From contig CAWGKE010000004.1 in NCBI GenBank assembly GCA_963823075.1, positions 200,727-264,726 of the forward strand: a DNA stretch of 64,000 nt, in the 5' to 3' direction. This stretch comes from UBA4732 sp963823075. GTDB lineage: Bacteria > Planctomycetota > Planctomycetia > Gemmatales > Gemmataceae. Positions 7,801-15,725 of this stretch are shown one piece after another. Numbering within the stretch: position 1 is the stretch's first letter; each line of letters begins with the position of its first letter. Made by a program: the position numbers and the translations under genes. Below the pieces are notes generated by a model, which had not been told where the DNA came from, ran no database searches, and was given only the letters and a program-made list of their open reading frames with translations.

Positions 7801-9723
7801 TCACTCCTCCCCGCCTGCGTCCACCACCCACGACAGCCCCAGCGTCAACTCGCCGCCCGCCGTCCGCACGGTCGTCTCCTCCCGCGTCGGATCGTCCTGC
7901 CCGCGCCGGTCCACGAAATCCGGGATCGCTCGCAGGCACGCCTCCAGCAGCTCCAGCTCCCACGCCAGCGGCGGCCGCATCGACAGGCCGCGCTCCTTGT
8001 GAAAGACGGAGGGGTAGGCGTCGGCACGCGCCACCGGCCAGCTATGCCGCTGGGCCGATTCGAGGTCGGCGACGGGGATTTCCGACTCCTCGCCGAACGT
8101 CACGCTCGTCGCCACCGTCTCCCGCGCGTTCTCCTCGTCGCCGAAATCGCCGGCCCACAGGCGACGCAATGTCGCCAGGTCTTCGTAGAGCGCCAGGCCG
8201 ATCGTCAGGCCGGACTGACCCATCAGCACGGCGTACCACGGGCCGCCCTCGAACTTATCGCACTCCACCCGGATCGCCGACTCGTAGCCGACCTTCTTCC
8301 AGGCCGCCTTGCGGAAAAAAGAGGCGGCCGCTTCGTAGAACGACGCCGCCCGCTGCGGCGTCACGCCGGGAACGTCCAGAAGCCCCGGCTCCGCCTTGCC
8401 CGCGAGATGTTCGGTCAGGCCCTTCAGAGCGGCGCCGATCGGTTGGAGTTCCTCGGTCGGCGCCAGCCGGACGCCGATTTCGTCGAGGTGCGGCCGCAGC
8501 GACTCCCACGGCTCGACCGGCCGCACCTGTAATTCGGCGGGCCGGTGCGGCGTTCCCATCGCCGGGTGCTGCATCGCCTGCACCAGCATGTCCCACAGCA
8601 ATTCCGGCGACGGTCTTTCGTCGGCCGTCTGGTGGGCCAGGATCAGCTCACCGCCGGGGTTGGTCGTCAACGCCAGCCAGGGCCGCGTCCTTTCGCCGTC
8701 AATTTCCATCCAGTTCGGCGCCTGTCGGAAGTCGGCCTGCCACACGTCGTCCTCCCGCGGCAGGCGCTTGTTCAACCACGCCTTGACCGTCGTGAGCGGT
8801 CCCTTGGGTTCGGCGGCCGCTTTCCGCTTCTTCGCCGGGGCGTGGGCGCGCAGCCAGGCGATCGCGCCCGGCGTGGACTTCCAGCCGACCATGAAGCTGC
8901 CGATGTACTCCAGCGCCTCCGATTCGTCGCCGTGGCCGTAATAGGACGGCTGCCGCGACGGCGGGAACTTTTGGCCCAGGAGGTAGGCCGGGACGTGTTT
9001 GTTTTCCTTCACCGCTTTCTTGAGCAGCTGGCGGCTTGGGATCACGTCACCCTGACGGCGGAAAGCCAGCAAGGCCCGCGTGTAGGCCCAGGCCGCCGAA
9101 GCCTCGTCGGGGTAGCGGTCCAGGAGCTGTTCCAGCTCGTCGTCGCGGTCGAGGAAGAGGAGGAAGCCGGCCAGGGTGTAGCGGACGCCCTGGTTGTCGT
9201 TGGGGTTTAAGCCCAGCATGTCCTGCAAGTGGCGGACAGCCTCCTCCCGGCGCCCGGTGGTCCAGAGGACCTGCGCCAGCCCCAGCCGGGCGCGCATGTA
9301 CGGCCGGGTTTCGAGGACGCCCCAGAAATGGCCCTGCGCCTGGCGGAACGTCTCCGGACCGATGGCGCGCTCGCCGGCCTGGACGCCCTTCTCATAGAGA
9401 ACGGCGGCGGCCTTGCGGCCGGGGGCGGACTCGGCCAGCAGGACGTAGGCGTCGGCGCAGTCGGGCCAGGCGGCGAGGGCCTGGTTGGCCAGGTCCACCC
9501 GCCGGGCCTCGTCCGGCTCCTGGTAGGCCTGCTCCAGAAGCGCCTGGGCCTTGTATTGCGGCGTGTTTTCATGGGGAGCGCGTCCCTGAACGCCTCCCAC
9601 CATGCGACGCAGGACGCCTTCGAGCGCCCGCGGGTCGGGCAGGTCGGGATTGTCGGCGGGCGGCTTCCGCCGGCCCCGGCGTTTCGGCTTTTCTCCCTCC
9701 GGATTCGGCTTTTTTCTGGCCAT
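7801..9723 (-). CDS. Tetratricopeptide-type protein with a C-terminal domain of unknown function
   Basis: 640 residues with a very basic N-terminus (MARKKPNPEGEKPKRRGRRK) and no signal peptide, so probably cytoplasmic. Residues ~60-220 look like TPR/ST7-like helical repeats (ALLEQAYQEPDEARRVDLAN, YVLLAESAPGRKAAAVLYEK, EEAVRHLQDMLGLNPNDN). The C-terminal half (WMEIDGERTRPWLALTTNP, LAHQTADERPSPELLWDML, GPWYAVLMGQSGLTIGLALY) resembles the DUF6930/DUF7309 region that accompanies such repeats in planctomycetes and some Firmicutes; this assignment is from memory. The start at 9721-9723 has GGAGGA nine bases upstream. No operon partner is evident, and the role is unknown. Confidence 0.7.
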   Translation of the reverse strand: MARKKPNPEGEKPKRRGRRKPPADNPDLPDPRALEGVLRRMVGGVQGRAPHENTPQYKAQALLEQAYQEPDEARRVDLANQALAAWPDCADAYVLLAESAPGRKAAAVLYEKGVQAGERAIGPETFRQAQGHFWGVLETRPYMRARLGLAQVLWTTGRREEAVRHLQDMLGLNPNDNQGVRYTLAGFLLFLDRDDELEQLLDRYPDEASAAWAYTRALLAFRRQGDVIPSRQLLKKAVKENKHVPAYLLGQKFPPSRQPSYYGHGDESEALEYIGSFMVGWKSTPGAIAWLRAHAPAKKRKAAAEPKGPLTTVKAWLNKRLPREDDVWQADFRQAPNWMEIDGERTRPWLALTTNPGGELILAHQTADERPSPELLWDMLVQAMQHPAMGTPHRPAELQVRPVEPWESLRPHLDEIGVRLAPTEELQPIGAALKGLTEHLAGKAEPGLLDVPGVTPQRAASFYEAAASFFRKAAWKKVGYESAIRVECDKFEGGPWYAVLMGQSGLTIGLALYEDLATLRRLWAGDFGDEENARETVATSVTFGEESEIPVADLESAQRHSWPVARADAYPSVFHKERGLSMRPPLAWELELLEACLRAIPDFVDRRGQDDPTREETTVRTAGGELTLGLSWVVDAGGEE

Positions 9724-9860
9724 GAGAGTTCCTCCCAGACGCGGGCGCCCTGATAGTGTAGGACGGAGAGAGGCAGTCTTATCGGGGTGTCAATGCAATT
9801 CCAGCGCCGGCCGAGAGCAAGCGCCTCGGTCGGTCGGCGGATCAAGCCGGTCCTGGCCCC

Positions 9861-10391
9861 TCAACCCCGGCCCCTGCTCAGGCGGATGCGCTCGATGACG
9901 AGGTAGAGTGACCCTGTAATGATGCCGAGGAATCCGCCCAGGTAGCTGAAGTTGTGCATGATCCCCACCCGGGCGAACGCCGCCTTGTCCACGACGCCCG
10001 GCGGGAACCAGTCAAACGGCAAATTGGATTCCGTGACCGTGCAGCCGGCCCAGATCAGCGCCCCCAGGCCGGTCGCCAGCGCCGTAACGGCCACGACGGC
10101 CATGGCGATCAGGCAGCGGCTGAGGTAGCTCTTCGCGTCGGGCATGGCCAGCCCCACCAGCAGCACCGGCACGCCGATGAACAGCCCCATCCACCACGTC
10201 GCCTCCCAGCCGACGACGGCGGCGCCCACGCGATTCTGTAGCGCTTCCGGGATCTGGAATTGGTGGAATTTCAACGCGTAGTAGTAATCGGGCGAGACCG
10301 TAAAGGAAATCTGGTCATGCAGCGCGCCGTACAGCCCGGCGATCAGGCAACCCGCGACCAGCAGCACCGGGAAGAGCGCGACCTTGGCCAT
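9861..10391 (-). CDS. Integral membrane protein of unknown function
   Basis: 176 residues with four predicted membrane helices: ~4-22 (VALFPVLLVAGCLIAGLYG), ~60-82 (WWMGLFIGVPVLLVGLA), ~90-115 (CLIAMAVVAVTALATGLGAL), and ~143-165 (HNFSYLGGFLGIITGSLYLV). Between helices one and two is a soluble loop with Phe and Tyr clusters (SPDYYYALKFHQFQIPEAL). I recognise it only as similar to signal-peptide or membrane hypothetical proteins common in Gemmata-like genomes. It sits alone between the TPR gene and the fwd operon on the same strand, with about 115 bp to fwdC, so co-transcription with the fwd genes is possible but unsupported. Confidence 0.7.
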   Translation of the reverse strand: MAKVALFPVLLVAGCLIAGLYGALHDQISFTVSPDYYYALKFHQFQIPEALQNRVGAAVVGWEATWWMGLFIGVPVLLVGLAMPDAKSYLSRCLIAMAVVAVTALATGLGALIWAGCTVTESNLPFDWFPPGVVDKAAFARVGIMHNFSYLGGFLGIITGSLYLVIERIRLSRGRG

Positions 10392-10505
10392 GAACCACCT
10401 CCGATCAAACGCCCTGCGGGTCAGCCTATTCGTCTCGGTCCTACCCGATCTCAGCGGACCATGCTTGTTCGTGACGGCCCGTTGCAGCCGTCAGCGAATG
10501 GGCGT

Positions 10506-11327
10506 TCACGAAGCGTGCGGCCGCCACACGAGGATCTCCCCCTTGCCGGGAATGGCGCTGTCGCCGGTGTAGCGTTGATACGCCCCTTCCCGATCTTCAT
10601 AGGGGACGGAGAACCCCATCTCCCGCAGCCGCCGTGCGTACACGCGCAGGAACGGCGGAAGGTAGGTGCAGGCGAACGAGAACGTCGGCAGCAGCTTGAC
10701 CGGCGCCAGCGTCACGATCGTGCCGCGCACCATCCACGCTCCGGTGCGGATTTCGGCGCCGCCCATGAGGACAAGAGTGCCGCCCTTCATCTGCAAGCCG
10801 GCGAAGTCGCGCACCGGGCCGCGAACCGCGATCAGCCCGCGCTTCATCCGCATGCCGACCTCGATCCCCGCCGAGCCCTCGACCAGGATCGTTCCGCCGT
10901 TCATGCCCGACAGGCTGCCGCGGTAGGCCGACCCGACCTGGCCGCCGGCGTCGCCGTGTACGTGGATCAGGCCGCCGCTCATTTCCGCCCCGACCCAATC
11001 GGAGGCGGAACCGCGAACCTCAATCGTGCCGCCCTTCATGTAGGCGCCGAGGTGCATTCCGGCGTCGCCGACGATCGTGATTCGGCCGCGCGTCATGCCG
11101 CGGCCGATCCACTTGACCCGTCCCACATCGCCGCGGATTTCCAATTCGTCGCCGCCGGCCCCCTCGACCGTGAAGAAGTCGTCCAGGCGGTGCTGCCGCT
11201 TGCCCAGGAACACCGGCAGGGCGCGCAAGGCGTCGTGGTCCAGCGGCGCGACCACGTCCGGCGAGAGGGCCTCGGCCTCCAGCGGCACGACGGGCCGCTC
11301 CTTGAGGGTCAGCGTGATGGGGGGCAT
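10506..11327 (-). CDS. fwdC: Formylmethanofuran dehydrogenase subunit C (FwdC/FhcC)
   Basis: 273 residues. After a short N-terminal part (ITLTLKERPVVPLEAEAL) the protein is a right-handed beta-helix of glycine-rich GxxxGxxMxxGxIxVxG repeats (GDAGMHLGAYMKGGTIEVRG, GDAGGQVGSAYRGSLSGMNG, GSAGIEVGMRMKRGLIAVRG), the signature of FwdC and of the GltB C-terminal domain. The last part (TFSFACTYLPPFLRVYARRL) is typical of bacterial FhcC. In the complex, C scaffolds the A and B/D subunits. The ATG at 11325-11327 is 16 bp after the fwdA stop, so it is the last gene of the operon. Unlike fwdA and fwdB it is intact. Confidence 0.92.
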   Translation of the reverse strand: MPPITLTLKERPVVPLEAEALSPDVVAPLDHDALRALPVFLGKRQHRLDDFFTVEGAGGDELEIRGDVGRVKWIGRGMTRGRITIVGDAGMHLGAYMKGGTIEVRGSASDWVGAEMSGGLIHVHGDAGGQVGSAYRGSLSGMNGGTILVEGSAGIEVGMRMKRGLIAVRGPVRDFAGLQMKGGTLVLMGGAEIRTGAWMVRGTIVTLAPVKLLPTFSFACTYLPPFLRVYARRLREMGFSVPYEDREGAYQRYTGDSAIPGKGEILVWRPHAS

Positions 11328-11343
11328 GAAATCATCCGTAGGT

Positions 11344-12977
11344 TCAACCGGCGTTGCAAGGCCGCACGTCCGGCCGCTCGACGCGCTCCATCTCCACCGG
11401 GTAGTTGTCGAACGACATCGTGTAGTATTGCTGGAACAGCGGACGAATGAAGTCCTCGATCTTCTCGTCGTAGGTCGGCCGGACCATGAGACCGCGGCCC
11501 TCGACCGTCTTGCGGATCTCGCCCTCCTCGACGACGACCTCGCCGCCCTTGAGGACGTAGCGCGGGTAGGCGAACATGCGCATGGCGTCCTTGTCGTCGT
11601 TGTAGACGGCCACGTCCGCGTCGGCTCCGACGCCGAGGTTCCCCTTCTGCGGCAGGCCCAGCGCCGCGCCGGCCCCGCCGACGTGATGATCGCGATCTCG
11701 AACAGGGTGTATTCCCGATTCAGCTCCGGCAGGACGATGCGCTTCAGCGCCTGCGGCGCCAGCTTCTTCAGCTGCTCGCGGCGGAAGTCCGCGTTCATCA
11801 AGAGCTGGATGATTTCCGGGTAGCGCCAGAAGGCGGCGCCGTTGGGGTGGTCGGTGGTCAGGTAGACGCGCCAGGGGTCGTTGATGAGCAGCAGCAGCTC
11901 CAGGCCGACGGCCCACTGCACGGCGTTGACGAGGTTCTTCTCGCGGTAGACGTAGGGCACGACGCCGCAGCCGGTCTCGTTCTCCACGTCGATGTTGCCC
12001 CACTTGCGGCCGGTCAGCTTGTAGAGCAAGTGCTGCCACGGGCCGTCGGCCGTGATCGTCACGGTGTTGCCGAACAGCACCGCGCCGGCGTCGGTCGTGA
12101 GGTTCGGATTGGCGTTGAACGCCTCGGCGATCTCGGCCGATTTCGACCGCATCGTGTCCCAGTCGTCGCCGCCGTAGGCGTGGTACTGGAGATGGGCCAG
12201 GTGCGCCCGGTTGCCCTCCAGCACCTTCATGGTTTCCAGCGTCGTGTTGGTAGTTGCCGGGCGCGCCGAGGTTGTTGCAGTGCAGGTGGAGCGGGTGCGG
12301 CAGGCCGAGGCCGTCCACGATGCCGGCCAGGGCGGCGATGATCTTGGCCGGCGTCGTCTTGGTGTAGCCCGGAACCGGCTCATGGAGTGCCTTGGCGTCC
12401 TTGCCCTATTTCCACGCCGTCGACGCCGCCGGGGTTGACCGCCTTGACGCCGTAGGCCTTGGCCGCCCAGATCTGCCAGGCGGCAACGTGGCGGGCGCGC
12501 TCCAGCTCGCCGGCCTCGATCAGATCGAGCAGGATTTCGTTGTTGGCCAGCAGCACGCAGGCAGGACTTATCGACGATGGGCGTGTCGCGCAGCTCCTCG
12601 TGGGTGTGCTTGGCCGAGAGGATGGGCACGGCCGCCTCGTTCACGGTCGTCCAGCCCATGCCGGCGTAGAGGTAGCCGGTGATGTAGGTCGTCGGCGTGG
12701 CCCCGCCGATGCCGCCGCGGCGCACCGCGGTGCGGACGAACGGCGTATTGCGGCGGTGGTCCTCCGGGATCATGGCACGGGCAAAGTTGAGCGCGGCGCC
12801 GGCGACGTGCGTGTGAACGTCCACGCCGCCGGGGAAGATCACCATGCCGGTGGCGTCGATGGTCCGGCCGCCGTCCACGTCGGCGACGATCCGGCCGTCG
12901 GAGATGCAGACGTCCTTGATCTCGCCGTTGACGTTGTTCGCGGGATCGTAGACCTTGCCGCCGGTGATTCGCAGCAT
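11344..12977 (-). CDS. fwdA: Formylmethanofuran dehydrogenase subunit A (amidohydrolase), frameshifted
   Basis: Amidohydrolase-fold subunit that hydrolyses or forms formylmethanofuran. The N-terminus MLRITGGKVYDPANNVNGE, the metal-binding FPGGVDVHTHVAG, then LPHPLHLHCNNLG, YREKNLVNAVQWAVGLELLL, and VYLTTDHPNGAAFWRYPEI are clear FwdA signatures. Several frame changes are needed: near 12558, near 12418, near 12250 (each an extra C on the coding strand) and near 11685 (one missing G). An in-frame TAG at 12406-12408 also replaces what is normally Trp or Tyr in a WKxGK context. With these corrected the protein is about 543 residues, the normal length. Without correction the first frame reads on into fwdC as one artificial 823-residue ORF. 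Start ATG at 12975-12977. Confidence 0.88.
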
Positions 12978-13015
12978 CGCTTATTTACTTCCTCAGTGCT
13001 TACGGGGCTACCACC

Positions 13016-13465
13016 TCAGCCGACCATCTCCGGCCCCTGCTCAAAGGTGCCGTCCGGCCCAACCGTGACCCAGAGGCTATGACCGCCGAGCAGTCCGCCG
13101 TCTTTGTAGCACATGCAGGCCTTACCATCCTGGTAGAAGTTTACGCCTCCAAGCTGGATGGTTTCGCGGAACTCCTCGGGGGTTCTGACCTTATCAATTT
13201 CCTCGTCGTACCAAGCCTTCATCCACCAGTCGAACGATTTGCGCGTGATGTAGTCGCGCACAGCTGGCTCGTTGGCTCGAATCCACGCGACGCACGCTCG
13301 CACCGTGTCAAGTTGCGCTCCGGCCAAGGGAACCCGACCATCATCCGGGATGATCGATCCGCGAACTGAGCGGCCAGCGATAAGGCCAATATCGAAGGCC
13401 CACCACGAATGCTCCTTATCCCAAATCAGAGAGCCAAGCAATTCATCGTGGACAAGAGGTGGCAT
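13016..13465 (-). CDS. DUF2262-like protein
   Basis: 149 residues starting MPPLVHDELLGSLIWDKEHS. Features resembling DUF2262 proteins: an N-terminal region with aromatic WWAFDIGLIAG, a central helix ending in IRANEPAVRDYITRKSFDWW, and a C-terminal beta part GGVNFYQDGKACMCYKDGGL followed by GGHSLWVTVGPDGTFEQ. The family function is unknown, and it is often found near toxin or immunity-like genes. It lies inside the fwd operon, 19 bp after the DUF4058 gene and 38 bp before fwdA on the same strand, which is unexpected for the C1 pathway. The longer upstream in-frame extension overlaps the DUF4058 gene and is Cys/Arg-rich, so it was rejected. Confidence 0.65.
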   Translation of the reverse strand: MPPLVHDELLGSLIWDKEHSWWAFDIGLIAGRSVRGSIIPDDGRVPLAGAQLDTVRACVAWIRANEPAVRDYITRKSFDWWMKAWYDEEIDKVRTPEEFRETIQLGGVNFYQDGKACMCYKDGGLLGGHSLWVTVGPDGTFEQGPEMVG

Positions 13466-13484
13466 TCGGTGGGCCTCCGACGGC

Positions 13485-14090
13485 CTAGCAAGGAATCCGC
13501 AACCCCTCGCAGGTCGTGACGTATGTCTCTTCCAGCTGCAATGGCACGCTAAGGTCCACCCGCAGCCACAACGGCAGCACTGGCAAGGCACGCCCAAGAG
13601 TCAGTACCTCGGGCCAGGCCTCGATGCGTTGCTGCCTCTGCACCGGCACAGGGCGGTAGGCGACCGCGTACAGCTGGGTCGGCGATTCCCAGGCCGCTTC
13701 TGTGACCTCCAGCATTTCCAGTAAATCCGCGTGCAGGTTGGCGGTCCTGTCCGTGACCACATCAATGATGACGACGGAAACCGCTTGTTTGAGGTAGCCG
13801 GCGCACTTCGCGGCGAAGGTTCGGCGGCTGCCCGGTCGGTCCTTGTTGGCGGGGCTGACCAGCTCGATGGCCGCCCGCAGCTGCACCCCGCTCAGGTCTT
13901 CGTATATCCGGACCTCGCAAACATCCAGTTCAAGCGTCGTGCCGAGGCTGATTTCAGGCTCTGCAAAAAAGCCGGCCGACAACACTTCCCGATTCAGCCA
14001 CTGAGCGATGTTTGCTGCCCAGGCATGATAGAAGCCTTCCCAGCGGCGGCGGCCTCGCAACGGAGGGGAGAAGTGGTCGAGCAACGGCAC
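13485..14090 (-). CDS. DUF4058 family protein, internally shortened
   Basis: 201 residues. MPLLDHFSPPLRGRRRWEGF and the following HAWAANIAQWLN and GFFAEPEISLG are the classic start of DUF4058, and RAAIELVSPANKDRPGSRRT with FAAKCAGYLKQAVSVVIIDV is the family core, which resembles a restriction-endonuclease-like fold. Between LELDV and CEVRIYEDLSG about 40-50 residues usual in the family are absent, so this copy is shorter than the ~235-245 residue paralogues in this window. The function is unknown. It interrupts the fwd genes, beginning 21 bp after the fwdB stop. Probably an insertion into the operon that is co-transcribed. Confidence 0.8.
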   Translation of the reverse strand: MPLLDHFSPPLRGRRRWEGFYHAWAANIAQWLNREVLSAGFFAEPEISLGTTLELDVCEVRIYEDLSGVQLRAAIELVSPANKDRPGSRRTFAAKCAGYLKQAVSVVIIDVVTDRTANLHADLLEMLEVTEAAWESPTQLYAVAYRPVPVQRQQRIEAWPEVLTLGRALPVLPLWLRVDLSVPLQLEETYVTTCEGLRIPC

Positions 14091-14111
14091 TTCGGTTCCC
14101 CCGTTATCTTG

Positions 14112-15444
14112 TTACGCCGTCGCCATGTCCAGCCACACCGGAACCGCCAGCGGCGGCTTCGCCGCCACCGCCCTGTGAATCCGCCGCACTACCTCCTCGT
14201 CCGTCGGGTACGGCGACTTCAGCGCCGGCCGCAGCGGCAGCGGGATCTCGTCCATGCGGTACACCGTCCCCGGCGCGCTGATGCCGGTCGCCGCCGTCGT
14301 GATGTGGACGCGCGACAGCCGGCTCGTGTGCGTCACCTTGGGGTCCAGCGTGATCGTCGGGATGCGCGCCAGGTGGTCGATGGCCGGCTGCGGCATCGTC
14401 GCGCCGGGGTCGGCGCCGAGGATCAGCGCGGCGTCGTTGTCGCCGCGCAGCAGCAGGTCCACCGTCGAGAACTCGCCGGGGTTGAATCGCGGATAACCCC
14501 GACACAGATTGACGCCGAACGGGTAGCCCGTCGTCCAGCGCATCACCACGTCGGCGCCGGTGACGTTGCCGTGGCCGCGCATCGGCATGGCCACGAACTT
14601 CGTGAAGGCGTTCAGCTCCGCCGCCAGGGCCAGCAGCGCCGCGGAATTCATGTGCTTGCCGCGAGTCATCGACAGGCCCATGCCGAAGAAGAGCACGCCG
14701 AACCGCGCCTTCTTCATCCGGTCGGCGAGGTCCTGCAGCTGCTCCAGCGTCAGGCCGGTCTCGGCCAGGGCCTCGGCGTTGACCGGCTGCCCCTTGATCA
14801 GGGCGCGCAGGGCCGTGAGGACTTCAAAGTCCTTTGACGGCCGCACCTGGAGGAAGAGGTCGGCCGCCTTGGCGCTAGGCGTCTCGCGGATGTCCACCAG
14901 CACCATCGTCCGGCCCTTGCGGCCGTTGGGCACGAACTTCCCCTTCTGGGTGAGGGTGTACTTCGTGAAGTGCCGCGGGTGGCACTCGGCCGGGTTGCCG
15001 CCCCAGTAGATGATGAGGTCGGCCCGGTTCTTCACTTCGCCCAGCGTACATGAAACCTTGCCGCCCAACTGGGCGGCGATCTCCGTGGGGCCGTGTCAGA
15101 GCGACGTGTGGCTGTCGACCACCCCGCCGATCAATTCGGCCAACGACAACCGCCTCCCGCTGGGTTTCGCAGGTGACGTTGCTCAGGCCGTAGACCAGCG
15201 GCATGTGGGCGTTGTAGAGGTAGTCGGCCGCGACCTCACCGCCTCATCGACCGTCGCCGGCTTGCCGTCGATCAGCGCGTCGGGGTAGAGGTGTTCCGCC
15301 GTGTGGTTCTTGAACCACGACTCGCCCCAGGATGCAGGCGCGCTTGGTCTCGACGATGCGCTCGCCGTCGGCGTGCAATTCGATGTCGTCGCAGACGCAG
15401 CCGCAGAAGGTGCAGGTCGCGTTCTTGACTATGTTCAGGCTCAT
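14112..15444 (-). CDS. fwdB: Formylmethanofuran dehydrogenase subunit B, probable selenoprotein (in-frame TGA), frameshifted
   Basis: Catalytic molybdopterin subunit, about 443 residues after correction. It starts MSLNIVKNATCTFCGCVCDD, with the CxxCxxxC of the 4Fe-4S cluster and a fourth Cys in RACILG. Later signatures are TLGEVKNRADLIIYWGGNP, FFGMGLSMTRGKH, MRGHGNVTGADVVMRWTTGY and RFNPGEF. An in-frame TGA at 15096-15098 falls in SHTSL-TGA-HGPTEIA. This is the SV(C/U)HGPS motif in which Cys (or Sec in Methanopyrus FwuB) binds Mo/W. A 7-bp hairpin follows 18 nt later. Three single-base shifts (near 15318, 15238 and 15137) are also needed. The Mo-free FhcB of methylotrophs lacks this ligand, so a redox-active enzyme is implied. 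Selenoprotein status is inferred. Confidence 0.85.
15060..15098 (-). promoter_or_regulatory. Candidate bacterial SECIS element for Sec insertion in fwdB
   Basis: The in-frame TGA (15096-15098) is followed, after 18 nt, by a perfect 7-bp stem (GCCGCCC at 15071-15077 paired with GGGCGGC at 15060-15066, read on the minus strand) with the four-base loop AGTT. A small apical loop with G in its first two positions, 16-37 nt after the UGA, is what is known of bacterial SECIS elements. The first bases after the stop, TGACACGGCCC, also match what I recall of E. coli fdhF. The hairpin alone is GC-rich and could be chance, but the exact codon position gives it weight. Confidence 0.6.
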
Positions 15445-15501
15445 GGCCGCTCCCTTTTATCGTCGTACCGGGCCGTCCGAACCGGACGGCAGGATGAACG
15501 T

Positions 15502-15651
15502 TCAGCCGAGTTCGCGCCCGTGGCAGCTGCCGCGGATGCGGCGCGGCAGGTAGCGGCCGCTTTCGATCTCCTGCCAGGCGGCGGGCCGTTCGCCGGCCGT
15601 TTCCGGCGGAGGCGACTCCTGCCCTCCGGTATGTTCGTGGAGCGTGTCCAT
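15502..15651 (-). CDS. Small conserved protein between fwdD and fwdB
   Basis: 49 residues: an acidic, Pro-rich first half (MDTLHEHTGGQESPPPETAG) and a second half with AAWQEIESGRYLPRRIRGSC and the end HGRELG. I recall a very similar R[IT]RGSxRGRELG tail in short planctomycete hypothetical proteins, so I regard it as real. The ATG at 15649-15651 has AGGGG just upstream. It lies on the operon strand, about 58 bp before fwdB and 74 bp after fwdD, with a 50-bp perfect palindrome between it and fwdD. No domain or function is recognised. Confidence 0.55.
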   Translation of the reverse strand: MDTLHEHTGGQESPPPETAGERPAAWQEIESGRYLPRRIRGSCHGRELG

Positions 15652-15672
15652 GTTTTCCCCTATTCGTGTCAT

Positions 15673-15722
15673 GTTTAGCCGCGGTTCGCAGAACCGCGCG
15701 GTTCTGCGAACCGCGGCTAAAC
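15673..15722. repeat. Perfect 25-bp inverted repeat (TTTAGCCGCGG family)
   Basis: Two 25-bp arms abut with no spacer; the first begins GTTTAGCCGCGGTTCGCAG. Each arm is itself nearly palindromic (GCGGTTC-GCA-GAACCGC). It lies 3 bp beyond the fwdD stop, inside the operon and before the 49-residue gene. The same arm sequence recurs at 17199-17260. It may act as RNA processing or attenuation signal, or be a REP-like insertion. Confidence 0.75.
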
Positions 15723-15725
15723 AAA

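Noticed and set aside
12406..12408. In-frame TAG in fwdA as a pyrrolysine codon
   Set aside because: The position is normally Trp or Tyr and lies beside a one-base insertion; nothing suggests a PYLIS element or pyrrolysine genes. Error or nonsense mutation is simpler.
10506..12977. A single 823-residue ORF joining FwdA and FwdC
   Set aside because: It results from frameshifts in fwdA; the middle part is Arg-rich antisense-like sequence while true FwdA sequence continues in another frame. FwdC starts at its own ATG at 11327.
13485..13597. Long N-terminal extension of the DUF2262 gene into the DUF4058 gene
   Set aside because: The extension is Cys/Arg-rich and antiparallel to no known family; the domain starts at 13465.
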